The notes beneath the pieces were generated by a model, which made no database searches, was not told the DNA's origin, and worked only from the letters and a program-made list of their open reading frames with translations. Positions 25,301-35,469 of a stretch of 64,000 bases of DNA are shown piece by piece; within the stretch, counting starts at the first letter, position 1; every line of letters starts with the position of its first letter. The DNA comes from Argopecten irradians (Eukaryota > Mollusca > Bivalvia > Pectinida > Pectinidae), in assembly GCF_041381155.1 (NCBI RefSeq), contig NC_091143.1:26439695-26503694 (forward strand), written 5' to 3'. Made by a program: the position numbers and the translations under genes.

Positions 25301-28300
25301 AATATCAAGTACCTGGCCTTCTGACATTGGTAGAGATCATTCTTGAAGCAGAACAAACAAATTTCAGCGAGGAATACCAGAGTACATAAATCGTGTTACA
25401 TCTATCAAATTAATTAGATTGGTTTTGAATTTGTATTATTCTAAATTTTTATATTTTCAGATCACTGCACTGCCATCCAAGTTTCTGATATTTCCTCCTC
25501 TATTCTGTTTCATTTTTATTACACAATGTATATCATTTGACAATCTGATAATAAGTTGATTTTTAAGTGTATATTTTATTAATTCATCAATGATACTTGG
25601 GAAAGCAAAATACAACAAGAATTATTTATCAACACTTTATTTAATCTAGAGTGACATATCAATTTTACTGTGAGACCCTGCATTTCCAAGTGAATCAGCA
25701 TGAGTGAAATATTCATTTGATATTAGTTACAATTATTGAAGTGGCTGCTATTTTAAAATCCAAGCATCAATTAAAGATAAGCATCAATTAAAGATATTGT
25801 ACACTTCCATTTCAGACATAGGGTAAGTGCATCTATAATATGAATGAAACATGTTTGGTCAAGGAACATTCCTGTACAAAGTATGCCACCTTGATAGACA
25901 AGGGTGTTGTATACAAGGTCATTGGATCTCCGTGACAAACTCCCACACAACAGCAGCAGTATGTTTGTCCATGAAAAAGTCCTCTTGATAAATTGCCCAT
26001 GAAAAAGTCCTTCTGACGTTTGTAACTTATGAAAAGTCATTTCCAAGTGCAGGCTACCTTGATGATAAGTCTACAAAACCTGAAATAAAAAAAAGAATAA
26101 CTGAGACATATGTAGCTGTAAAATATTGATAATTTCTGAGCAAATGTTTAAAGCCTTAAGATTTGGAAAAAAAATCTTAAAATTTCAAATGAAAATCCAC
26201 AGCTTTACTAATAAAGTAATGTTTAATGTTATAGCTTATAGACATACCTCTACATAAAATCCTCCAGGTATCTTTTGAAGCGTCCATCAAAAGGAAGACT
26301 CCTGATGTTAATACTTTGGTTGAGAAGGCCAGAGTGAACAGTGTGGAATATTTTTGTTTCCTTCCTCACTACTCATTTGCTACAGCCTTTTAGTGTAGCC
26401 TTGTTTCAGCTAATGAAGGCACAGACTTCATTTCAGAGCTGGCAATCAGTCATGGATACCTGAACAGTCACCTAGTTATAGAAGAAAAAAAAGGTTTAAC
26501 TCTTGAAGTTTTTCATTTACAAAATATCTTGTACACATGTGATCAATAATAAACAACTAATTAGAAAAAAAATACTGTCTGATCTTGTTAACTGACACTT
26601 AGGTTTTCATAATTCTTAGACATGTAATATATATATATAAGCTATTGACTAAACCTAAATTTGCCAGTTGTCTCCCTTCCATCAAGTTCATACAATACCT
26701 GTTGCTCTTCTGGACAACCTGTTATTGTACATGTAAGAAAAGTGACTATCAATATCGCCTCCCATGAACAGCTCTCAGACAACAAAACAGACTTGGCTCA
26801 TTTACATATTATTAGCATGTTTATACTTAATACTGTGAATAAAGTTACTGAAGATAGAATGAATTATCCACATTTCTGTTAAATATAAGTCAGAGGGTTT
26901 TGAGATCACATTTTAACTTGAACTGGATTATTTATTATTGCCTTGTATTTCGCCTTATCACTCTGTTCGAAACAAGGACAACATATATATAATAATTGTA
27001 TTGAACTTAATAAGTACAGATCTACAATTTGAAGACTTTGAAATTTAAAATGAAAAAATAAATATGAGAATTGATTTTTGCTTCAAGGTTGCCCAAGTAC
27101 TTGTGTTCCATTTTTCTGATGCATGCACACAGTGATTAAAGCAGTCATTCATTAATCAATAATAATTAAACAAAATACTAACCAATCATGTTTTGTATAA
27201 TAACAAGCTGAATTAAGACACATTTTTCAGTTCTTCAGAAGGTTGGGGCCTGCAATAATGAAATAATATAGTATGTATTATACATCACAATAATATAGTA
27301 ATAATACAAATTCATAGTTTGCCAGGTACAGTACTGTATCAGGGATCAAGCCTCTCTTGTGTAAACATACATACCCTACATGACGTACTTGAAAGTGAAG
27401 GGAATGGGTGTTTTTTTTTTAAATAGTTATGACATGGTTGCGTACAATATGTAGATACAATGTATGTCAGTACACCTGAGATCCATATATATACATGTGT
27501 AGAAGAAAATAGAAAATGTATACGTAGCGGCCAGACAGGGATTCAAACTTAGAACCTCCCAACAATAGCTGACTGAGCAACTTGGTCACCGACTATCGAT
27601 CCAGTCTTATCCTGCTACACATATGCAGTCACATGTGCCTGATCATTGTTGATGCTTATGAGATTTGTATAATGACTATAATTATGTATGTCTGCAGTTC
27701 AAATAGTTATAAGACAAAATTATCAAAAGTTCCCAATTCCCAGAAATCTCTTGCTTGTGTGAGATTTAATCTACTATTTTTTTTCTATTAATTTCACAAA
27801 TTAAATTTTAATTAATCACTAAAAGGCAGCAAGATTTACATTATAATTTAAAAAAAGAATTACCAATATATTTTATATGTAAATATAAATAAAAACAATA
27901 ATTGATAGATATTCATTTGATGCATGTTACATTTTAAAGAAAAAAATCTACCAAAGTGCACTGTATGTATTTCAGTTGTTGATGTTACATGTTGTCACAC
28001 AATCTACTGATTGTGTTATGTGGAAGATCGACAGTAAATAAACTTGAGACCCCATCAGGATTCGAAAAAAACTACGAAAATTTTGTTATACTTTGAGAGA
28101 CATAGGGTAGAAATGGTTAATTTCTCAATTAAAGCATAAAATCATTTAATTGTTGCAGCTAAACAATAATAAATATCGACCAATTATCATTTTCGTCAAT
28201 CTAACAATGCGCACCTGTTCGGTTTGTCAACCGGAAATTGAAACCGTCATGCGGTCGATCGTGTTATGAATTTGAAAGGCTCAATAAAACACTAAAAAAT

Positions 28301-31300
28301 GACTGTGACGCACAAAATTACTGATCAATCTTGTCAATAGTGATGATATTTATCGTACATACCAATTATTTAACTATATAATGCATAAAATATACCTATT
28401 TTGGGTTATTTCTCTCGCTGATCCGATTTGGGTACTCTTCTGTTAAAAAACCGGAAGTTCATCTGTCAATGTTTGTGACGTCATAATTCACGCGCGCACG
28501 CGACTATGACAGTGTGGAGCTGTCTGAACTTCGTCACGCATAGCCTTCTTATGAAAAAACACGATATGTAAAAGGTCAGTTGCAAAATTTGGTTTAGAAA
28601 GAAGAAAATGTTGTTTTGGTGATCCGATTTGGGTACTGTGACCTTATTGCTTACTATGGGGCTTAAAGCGAATAGTCGGGCAAGTGACTGTAAAATCGGT
28701 AAAAATGGTATTAATATATCCGGTATAATTTCTTATGAATTAGAAAAATAAAACTTTCCGTCAAAATCGCTGTACATGCGAAGAAAATAATAATATCTAT
28801 GGGAATCCTAAAAGTCCTCCCGGACGGCTAAGAGTGCAGTTCAATCTTAACGCATGCGCAACACCCACCACTCTCCGTAGTAAACAAAAATGGCTACCGT
28901 AGTTTTGAACCAAAATGTTTCCGCCAAAACAACCAACTGACTCACCTAAAATGCGAAAGGAAAGGCAATTTTGCAGCGACAATCCCAACAACTGACTCGG
29001 TAAACATTACGACGCATGGAGAGTGTTAATACAACTTGTTATAGTGAAGAGAACAGTTCAAACGAGCACGCGGCTCCGGACCGCTACTGTACGTACCTAG
29101 GCCTACTACGTACCCGGTACTCCCTGCTCAGCTGATTGTGAGTGAGTCTTCGTATTTTGATCATTATGTAAATAGTCCCTAGCAGTATTTTTTCATAAAT
29201 GAGTGGTCACATATGGTCACATGTTTCATACCTGTTCCCCAATCGCGTAAAACGTAACCCTGGGGTAAATAGCGGTTCTTTAGTGGGGCCTCTTTAGGGG
29301 TAATGAATGCCCTGTATGCTACCGGTCAATTCATACAGTTCTGATGTATATATTTATAGATTTTTAATTTGTAAATTTTTGTTCTGTACATGTTCTGGTA
29401 GTGTTATACACATACATTGTATATAGGATTTACATTGTAGGTTAATTGGTAAAATTGTATTGTATATGTTCTGATATACACATATACATATATGTACATG
29501 TAGGTTTTAGCTTGTTCTTTAGATATATTTGGAGGACACATACAATATTATTTCTGGTCATAATAATAAATAGTGTTTGTATATTTATTACAACTGTACC
29601 TGGTTCATGTGTATATGACAAACTTTACAGAGTTGAAATGTACTGCAGCCATGTATCATTTATAATTATTCTGAATTTTTGTTGGAACTATAGATAATGA
29701 ATTTTGTATCTTTTTTGAAACAATATTTGATTCTATCAAATGCATCAGTGACACATTCACAACTTATAAAATGTTTTCTCTAAAATAAAAAAAAACCCTG
29801 TAGAATGAACCTACATTTATTCATTTATATATATTTGAAATTGATCATTTCAATTTTTGTCATATTCAACAGATATAAAAAATTGCTGGTTCTTTTTTTC
29901 AGGCACCATGCATGCATAGTGACATGAATACAGAAAGATCATCCCTTGGACCTGTATACAAGTGTATGTATACATATACATACAATTAGCATCATATGAA
30001 GACTGAAGAATGTTGATTTGAGTGCTCTTGAAAGTAAACTTTTCCAATATGGACCTAGAAGATCATGAACAGAACATTTAAACAGTATTAATTTATTAAA
30101 TGTTCCTTTCAACTGTAATCATTAAATAAAATTATGATGCAATACTTTTTCATTGTTTAACTTTGTAGAAATATTTGTTTATATTAGTCCTCTAGATCCA
30201 GTGATTATAATTCTTGCATCCATATGCCTGCCCATTTGTTTGTCAGGGCTTGTGAGATAGCTTTTCAATTACTTTTAAAATATAAGGATTTTTTTTTACA
30301 TATAGCAATATAGATAACATTGTCTTAGGATTTCTAAATTCTACTTTACAAGAGAGTAGACTCAACATATAAATAAAACCATAAAACTAGCAAGTTATCT
30401 GAAATGTTAAAAATCTTTTTGTCTGAACCAAATTTCACATTTATTGTCTATGTGTAACTTGTACATAGACCATTTATGTATTAATACTGTAGTAACAGTG
30501 ATTACAAACACATAGACTAAAATGTAGTATGTAGTACTATGTACATCTGTCTTTGATTTGAGTTCTAAACAAAAAAGTGGTACCTATTGGGAAGTTGTGA
30601 CTTGGGCGGAGGGTGAAATACAGAAGAAATAGCTACACATGGAAAAAAGAAAGATATACAGTACCATATGGATTCAAAGTTGCTCCAAAATCAATGAGAC
30701 TAAATAACCAAAAAAAGCCATGTAAACCCCAAATATGCAATGACCAGATCAATGATAAAGCACCCTTCCACTTCCAGTTATCTGTAGCTATTTCTTCTAT
30801 ATTTCAACCCTCCACTCAAGTTACAACTTCCCAACCTCATGATTCTTCTGTCTTTTAGCCCCCCCCACCCCCCAACACACACATACCTGATTGATTGTCA
30901 TGTTATTTCAGGTTCCTATTCAGGTATTATTCCTAAAAACCTAAAAGGGTATACACACTGTGTACTCTCAAAGGAGGGGAACCACTTCATTCAAAAATGG
31001 AATTTACAATTTCATCTTAATTTTTAAATTTTCAATTTAATTATTTATTACTGGACTATTAAAACAGTATAGAACCCCTCGGCTACAGACAAAGTACTGT
31101 GGTACACATTTCTCTTAATTAATTACTTTTCTTCAACTCAATCATCTTTTTCTCCAGAGCACAAAAAAGAACAGGAAACAACAGAAAAGGAAAGTAACAT
31201 ACATGTAGGCCTATATGTTTTCTGGAAATATATATGATGTGTTAATTCTCACAGCATAGGCCTACATGAATGTGAAGAATTAAATATTATCAATGTTTGA

Positions 31301-33022
31301 GAGAATTTCCTAGTTGTGATTCTATAGCAGCTACATGGAATGTACGTTTACATATATACATTGTACGATACATATACATCATAAAAGTTTCTTTCCTTCC
31401 AGCTGGACATTCATGTCATCTCTCTCCAGAACTCAAATATTGTTTACAAAAAAAAACCAACCAGAGACATAGATAATTTAATTAAATCTCTGCAAAAAAC
31501 TACACGAATAATTGAACACATATATTGTACTTGTAAAATATCTATGTATGAGCTAATTTATTTTCACATCTTTGACAGCTACATGCATGGACGTTCTATG
31601 GAACGTTTTCGTGTGGTTTTAAATGGGAAATTATGTTACGATTATTTGTATTTAACCTTCATGATTCGGTTGATGTAAAATACGACGAATGCTATGCTGC
31701 AATAATTACCCCTTGCCGGGGCCCCATCTCTGCATCGGCCGAATATTTGTGTCGATTTCCATGTACAAGATGCTTTTATCGAAAAATGATTACAAAGCAT
31801 TGTCATTAATGTAAGAATACTTCATTTGCATCAAATGTATCATCTCAAAACAACAATTTGCATACCGCATTAGTGGTTTATCACACGAAACAAAACCGAC
31901 ACGACTGAGAAACACATGTCCATGTTGACATTTCCACGCAGCCTCGTTTTCAAAGAGTTTGGCGAATTTATATTTAGAACTGTGCTAAATTTACACGGGG
32001 CTTCCCCAAAATTTCAATGGTCAAAACTGGAACACCGTGAGCAGAACTTGACCATCATTATGGTATACAATGACTTTTGGAAGGCCAAAGAACGCATTTA
32101 GACTGGTTTCCTTTGCCCGACTATTCACTTTAAAATAGAACACAGGTAAAAGTCAATCAATCATGACATTTACACTAAATTTCCCTGATGGCTATACACT
32201 GTGGTATATGGACAGCACTTAAATGGTCACTTCATTACAAAGTGAGACAATGGAATTCAATAGTTCATACACAAAAAACATAAAGTCTTCAATTAGGGCT
32301 ATCTGAAAATTATGACACCCTTTTTTGATACAAAATTTTAAAATAACTTTATCCGTTTTCATTTCACAAAATCCTGCATTTGAGTAACAAAATTTGTCCT
32401 CAAATACAGGACTGTTACTCAAATGCATGACTATCCTGCAATATACCGGAGTGTCCCCAACATGATTAAGCGAGGCTTCTCAATGGTAATGTTTTGTATG
32501 CAGTCTGAATCGGAGACGACATGATGGTCTGCTACCAAACGGTGTCGGCGAGTTCCACCTTTTGATATAGTAGTACGCTCTGGCCCCACACCAGACAACA
32601 ATCTGTCATAATGTCTAAATCAGTTGTCAGGTTCAGAGTTAGATCATGAGTCATCCGATATAAATTGACAGACTGCAGGGTCAATCAAATTGTGACCTTT
32701 TTGTCTACTTAAAAGTCTTATATCACATTCTCTAACTGCTAGGATATATGCCTAAAGTCCAACAGAAATTCATATTCAAGTTCTGTTCACGTTCACCACT
32801 TTACGATCGCGAGATTCCGAAAGAACCATTGACACTGACAGGCTAAACCAGCAGCAAATAGCAGAGTCAAGAGGGGGGAATGTAAATGGAAACATCATTC
32901 CGGTGATCTATGTTATCTTTAAATACCTTTGGGTATAGCGCATCTTTATCAGAGCTCCCAAATACCAGACATTCGAGTAATGTTATGCGATTCTCGAGTT
33001 GATCCAGTTGGTCGTCGGCCAT
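7273..33022 (-). CDS. DCTN3: Dynactin subunit 3 (p24), seven exons, complete
   Basis: Dynactin subunit 3 is the small coiled-coil subunit of the dynactin shoulder, which works with cytoplasmic dynein in cargo transport along microtubules. Coding exons on the minus strand: 33022-32927, 10917-10833, 9007-8921, 8690-8607, 8316-8258, 7836-7777 and 7353-7273. Every junction has GT-AG ends and phases agree (0, 1, 1, 1, 0, 0), giving 183 aa; human DCTN3 has 186. Telling matches to the vertebrate protein: IQQYLDPSYTDE for IKYLDPEYIDR, LIADEDFIRQQ for ILAEEQFILSQ, ALPKNTSKFQELSRIQLDHQ for [20 protein letters not shown], and SKQFVQWDE, which is identical. The start is the only ATG that gives the family N-terminus (MADDQLDQLENRI). 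Intron 1 is about 22 kb and packed with repeats; introns 2-6 are 0.2-1.8 kb. No breaks were seen in the coding exons. Confidence 0.93.
7777..7836 (-). CDS. DCTN3: DCTN3 exon 6
   Basis: Encodes DKTADLTDEVRNMLSAYNNI. The acceptor is tgtcttaacag and the donor ATT followed by gtatcc. Without splicing the frame runs on into unrelated sequence; splicing to exon 7 restores the family sequence. Confidence 0.88.
8258..8316 (-). CDS. DCTN3: DCTN3 exon 5
   Basis: Encodes ALPKNTSKFQELSRIQLDHQ. The acceptor is cctttgaag and the donor CACCAG followed by gtaagc. Confidence 0.92.
8607..8690 (-). CDS. DCTN3: DCTN3 exon 4
   Basis: Encodes DEDFIRQQTAKLEMMESLKD and onward to SEHMK, matching EEQFILSQVALLEQV of the human protein. 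The acceptor is tccattccag and the donor GAAAG followed by gtctgt. Confidence 0.93.
8691..8830. repeat. Tandem copies of the acceptor region in DCTN3 intron 3
   Basis: About 2.5 copies of a 56-bp unit (ctgtaagcttgattt at 8725 and 8781). The part next to exon 4, ggaatggaaacaggagatat, is repeated in diverged form, so the intron holds extra pyrimidine-rich tracts with AG on the minus strand. Confidence 0.7.
8921..9007 (-). CDS. DCTN3: DCTN3 exon 3
   Basis: Encodes SNIQQYLDPSYTDEM and onward to ADTLIA, the best-conserved block of the protein. The acceptor is ttattgtacag and the donor GCAG followed by gttggt. Confidence 0.93.
9715..10270. mobile_element. Foldback element A, uninterrupted copy (DCTN3 intron 2)
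   Basis: Long inverted arms of about 170 bp (left 9715-9887, right 10104-10270) share ctgacaccagactta, atatcaaaaggtggaactcg and ggtatcgg with their reverse complements. The 216-bp centre (9888-10103) has its own inverted ends (ttggtcttttcaacaaatga). No coding capacity. A related copy at 23565-32640 is split by a later insertion. Confidence 0.85.
10313..10820. repeat. 26-bp minisatellite, about 19 units
   Basis: The unit is taccagtacatgtatttcta plus attaca. Most units face the same way, but around 10400-10460 they are reversed (tacatgtactggtat). The array lies in DCTN3 intron 2 and its end is close to the exon 2 donor. Confidence 0.95.
10833..10917 (-). CDS. DCTN3: DCTN3 exon 2
   Basis: Encodes CIDSLHNVQNKTNAAVQGKK and ends ISQAYSK. 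The acceptor is ttgatttcag and the donor AAAT followed by gtaagta. A 26-bp minisatellite in intron 2 ends about a dozen bases from this donor. Confidence 0.9.
11235..11345 (+). mobile_element. Possible degenerate tRNA-derived SINE head
   Basis: Ends in gcagtttaaaatcctggtct, which resembles a decayed B box of a tRNA-derived SINE, preceded by an A-box-like stretch. Weak; no tail or target duplication could be fixed. Confidence 0.3.
11410..18713. repeat. Minisatellite array 2: 34-bp unit, about 215 copies (DCTN3 intron 1)
   Basis: The unit is gcttaacatgactgga then cgctacaggagcgtaaca, 34 bp. Over 7.3 kb the copies differ mostly at a few positions: tgtacgcc forms dominate the left end, tggatgct the middle and tggacgct the right end. 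Both CpG sites in the unit (gaCGct and gagCGta) often appear as TG or CA. Scattered copies have small deletions. The only reading frames are by-products of the repeat. Confidence 0.97.
18720..19475. other. Non-coding intron sequence
   Basis: AT-rich DCTN3 intron 1 sequence with no gene or clear repeat recognised. Confidence 0.5.
19480..19841. mobile_element. TTAA-flanked MITE, copy 1
   Basis: Left end TTAA then AGATGCTCTACCGCTGACA; right end TGTCGGCGGTGGAGCATCT then TTAA. 362 bp, AT-rich and non-coding. A second full copy lies at 42324-42687 and a partial one at about 5067. TTAA may be the target duplication, or TA with a longer terminus; two copies cannot settle this. Confidence 0.88.
19842..21005. 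other. Non-coding intron sequence
   Basis: No gene seen. Contains the 16-bp palindrome cctaatatatattagg near 19991-20006 and A-rich tracts around 20100-20260. Confidence 0.45.
21010..21735. mobile_element. Pair of adjoining inverted-repeat elements
   Basis: The inverted pair gaatacattgttagtatcc (about 21018) and ctaaccatgtattct (about 21152) bounds one small element. tttatcctgcaact at about 21165 and gttgcaggataaa at about 21714 bound a second of about 560 bp. The second contains ttacgtcat and tgacgtca motifs. Non-coding, with no transposase. Confidence 0.6.
21740..22950. other. Non-coding intron sequence
   Basis: AT-rich, no gene, no clear repeat. Confidence 0.45.
22954..23147. mobile_element. 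CRE-carrying MITE, copy 1
   Basis: Inverted ends: tacagagttatctgccctt on the left and gagctaactctgtaata with tgcaaagacggaata on the right. The interior holds a perfect TGACGTCA at 23012-23019. The family also lies at 37.26, 39.64, 45.80 and 47.07 kb. Confidence 0.85.
23565..23962. mobile_element. Foldback element A, split copy: left part
   Basis: The left arm (ccttgacaccagacttagtc and following) and the central palindrome (23724-23955, ends ccttggtcttttcaacaaat and its complement) match the 9715-10270 copy. The right arm is found 8.5 kb away at 32466-32640, because element B is inserted at the TTAA at 23959-23962. Confidence 0.82.
24222..28646. mobile_element. Element C: 4.4-kb segment with perfect 27-bp inverted ends
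   Basis: taaggtcacagtacccaaat followed by cggatca at 24222-24248 is exactly inverted at 28620-28646. The inner 17 bp (gtacccaaatcggatca) is repeated at 24249-24265 and, inverted, at 28419-28435. No transposase was recognised. It may be a DNA transposon with TA target, or two smaller related insertions facing each other. Confidence 0.6.
27525..27600 (-). mobile_element. tRNA-derived SINE head
   Basis: On the minus strand cggtgaccaagttgctcagt resembles an A box and gtttgaatccctgtc a B box, about 35 bp apart, as in tRNA-derived SINEs. No clear tail. It sits inside element C. Confidence 0.5.
28420..29130. promoter_or_regulatory. GC-richer patch with CRE and NRF1-like sites
   Basis: In otherwise AT-rich intron sequence this patch has TGACGTCA (28475-28482), cgcatgcgca (28851-28860, NRF1-like) and acgcgcgcacgcg. 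A short plus-strand frame starts MATVVLNQNVSAKTTN. It could be an internal promoter of a mobile element; no gene follows that I can recognise. Confidence 0.25.
28667..32129. mobile_element. Element D: 3.5-kb TTAA-flanked segment nested in B
   Basis: The left end is TTAA (28663-28666) then AGCGAATAGTCGGGCAA; the right end is TTGCCCGACTATTCACT then TTAA (32130-32133). The 17-bp ends match with one mismatch. No transposase seen. It contains a smaller foldback at 30584-30838. Confidence 0.65.
30584..30838. mobile_element. Foldback element inside element D
   Basis: ttgggaagttgtgacttgg and aagaaatagctaca on the left pair with tgtagctatttctt and ttacaacttcccaa on the right. The arms are about 60 bp. 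The 81-aa frame across it is an artefact of the palindrome. Confidence 0.75.
32466..32640. mobile_element. Foldback element A, split copy: right arm
   Basis: gcgaggcttctcaatggta, then a cagtctgaatcggaga block, ggtgtcggcgagttccacct and tttgatata match the right arm of the 9715-10270 copy. Confidence 0.82.
32927..33022 (-). CDS. DCTN3: DCTN3 exon 1 (start codon)
   Basis: Encodes 32 residues beginning MADDQLDQLENRITLLE, the heptad-rich N-terminus typical of the subunit. The donor is CCCAAAG followed by GTATTT, in phase 0. Confidence 0.9.
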
Positions 33023-33907
33023 GATGCTTTTTGTGATACACTATGTAATTATTTCATGTTTGATTTAGAGTAGGCCTATTACGTATAAAGATAATATACT
33101 ACTGATAAATTCGCTTAATCATAGATAGCGTACGTTGTTTTATATCCTTAAGACGAATAAAAAATCGTATGTATCATTACAATAAATACATAGCGTTTCA
33201 CCTAAACATGGGAGGTAACTCTCGCCTTTTTTTACGTGAAATGAAGGTGGTCTCAAAATGATTTTCTGTTTGGAGGTGACAAGATCTAACACTACGGAAA
33301 TATTTTAAAAGCGTGCACTGCAATATGTTTGTATTGTATCTAAATTGTGATACGCAGAAACTCATATTACAATACGGTACTTAATAAATAAAATATTTGA
33401 TAAACTAGCAGCAGATCAGAAGTAGTGTTTAATCAGATAAAAGAATGCTGAATCACCATGATGACTAGCTGGCTTATGAAGATACGCGGAATCTGAAACT
33501 GATATTTTTGCATAAGAATGCATATCATTAAAACAAATTGTCATTAATACGATGACATTGTATTCAATAAATACGTAAGATATACGATTATATATTAACA
33601 AGACATTTTCTTTCTCTGTATTTCATTAAAAACATAATTCCTCTTCTGCTTAATACCTGCTATATTTGTATATGTCTATCAATCGCGAATGACCATGTAA
33701 GGCCAAAAAATGATATGTTTATGGTTACCCGACCGATCCTAATTTTTTACCCCGACTCTAATTGTTTTTCCACTTTTCTACGAAAAATATAAATGTCGCG
33801 ATTTCGATGTCAGACTCCGGGTTCCGGCCATTATTTAAAGTGAAAGAAAAAAAAATCCTCCAGACCAGAGATTTAAATATAAAATCTCTGTCAAGACCTA
33901 CCGACCC

Positions 33908-33943
<36 letters not shown>

Positions 33944-34690
33944 CAATGTAACCCTAAACAAACATATTTATATTTTTTGGGCCTAATCAGATTATGGGAT
34001 CCTCATCGCCTTCCACTGCTTGGTTTTAAATCGAATGTTAAATTTGAAGCGCTCTCAATAACACTTTTATGTTGTAAGGTTTACCTTTTTTACAATACAC
34101 ATCATCCTCAATACTCCATGGGTCACTATTATCACTGACATGGATATTACGACAGTCATATATATTAAGCTATTGAGTATCGAGGATGTATATATATACA
34201 TATGAACATATCTAACTTTTGATGATGTATATGTAAGTAGAGTTTAAGAATTTTGTGAATATGTTGTTTACATAAGTAAAATTATAAGAACGTTAGACCA
34301 CCATTGTCCTAATCAAAACACAAGATTTTGTGACAATACCGTTAAAGTAAGTAAAATCAAAGCCGTATATATATATATAGTATCTCTCAAGTTGAAAAAA
34401 ATGTAATTTTATGTTTGCTAATATTTTAGCGTCAATCTAGACAGTAATACTATATTTGATTATAATGTGAAGTTTCCTCAATTTATTCGTTTTCCTTAAC
34501 ATGCCGGAAATCATACACTCCCAATCCCACATTAACCATGTGCACCGTGAAATATCAACGATACAACTTGTCTTCACGTGTCTGTGACTGTTTACAAGCC
34601 CATGTCTCACCTCTAGTGCAAATTGATGTTGGCATATATTTCTTTGTATTTGGTGAGTGAACTGATGAATGTGCATAATAGTCATTTGAT

Positions 34691-34830
34691 TTTAACCCCA
34701 GAAAATACGAAATTTGAAAAAAAATATAAAAAAATCTGGATATTTACTAAAAATCTCTTTTATATTTGTATATCCCGATTTAAAAAATATTTTTTTCCAA
34801 ATCCCGTATTTTCTGGGGGAAAATCCCCCA
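34691..34830. mobile_element. Small foldback element
   Basis: accccagaaaatacgaaatt on the left pairs with cccgtattttctgggg on the right, and pairing continues inward through A- and T-rich arms of about 50 bp. Confidence 0.75.
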
Positions 34831-35461
34831 CCCTGCTGTGTCCATGCGTACCTCAATTACCAAACCGATATCACTAATCTATGATTGAGTTTTTTTTCCG
34901 AATTCATTCATCAAACAATCGTTGCGAAGTGAAGTATTTCTCTTTAACTTCAAGTTACGTTATAATAAAGGTATGTTTTACTGATGTAGAGTCCTTTTTA
35001 TAAACAAAATACACAGCTTGAAAAAATGTTTCTCTTCTGTAGATTTCATTATCATATTCTTAGTACTAGGCCTAGATTATTCTAGCCCGCTAAATCTGCC
35101 TTTATTATTAGAATTGTTTAATTTCCTCTTTTTTTCCTGTTTTAGACAAAATAAAAAAAGCCTAATGATATAGGCAGGTTTAGCTGACTTAAGATTATTC
35201 ATGTCAAATCCCTGTACTGTGAACTTGAATATAGGTCTATATGAACCAGGGTCCTTTTCAAGGAATTTTTTTATGAGAATATACAGAATGATATCATATA
35301 TGATAAAATGATATATATAAGAAACACACACTTTTTATTGGTATATGCATTATGCTCCTGTTATAGTAAAACAATGTTAAATACCACGTATTTTATTGGA
35401 TTAAAAAAGAATGTTGAGACGGCCCCTAACTGTATCCGGAAACGGAAATCGAAAGAAAACT

Positions 35462-35469
35462 TGACGTCA
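35462..35469. promoter_or_regulatory. CRE-like palindrome upstream of LARP6
   Basis: A perfect TGACGTCA 135-142 bp before the LARP6 start codon, the binding consensus of CREB/ATF factors. Position and sequence fit a promoter element; function is inferred. Confidence 0.35.

Larger units (their letters stand above)
23963..32465. mobile_element. Element B: 8.5-kb TTAA-flanked insertion with ~160-bp inverted ends
   Basis: The left end reads gttggggacactcctgtata and the right end is its reverse complement; about 160 bp of each terminus pair with roughly 80% identity (judged by eye). It is bordered by TTAA at 23959-23962 and 32466-32469. Joining the flanks recovers sequence like the uninterrupted foldback at 10.1 kb. 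The open frames inside (largest 91 aa) resemble no transposase I know, so it is non-autonomous or decayed. It contains further nested elements (24222-28646, 28667-32129). Confidence 0.8.

Noticed and set aside
23963-32465. Polinton or other large virus-like element
   Set aside because: The flanks are TTAA rather than a 6-bp duplication, and no capsid, polymerase or integrase similarity was seen.
33758-33986. Reading frames across the T run at 33.9 kb
   Set aside because: They encode homopolymer Lys or Phe from a low-complexity tract.
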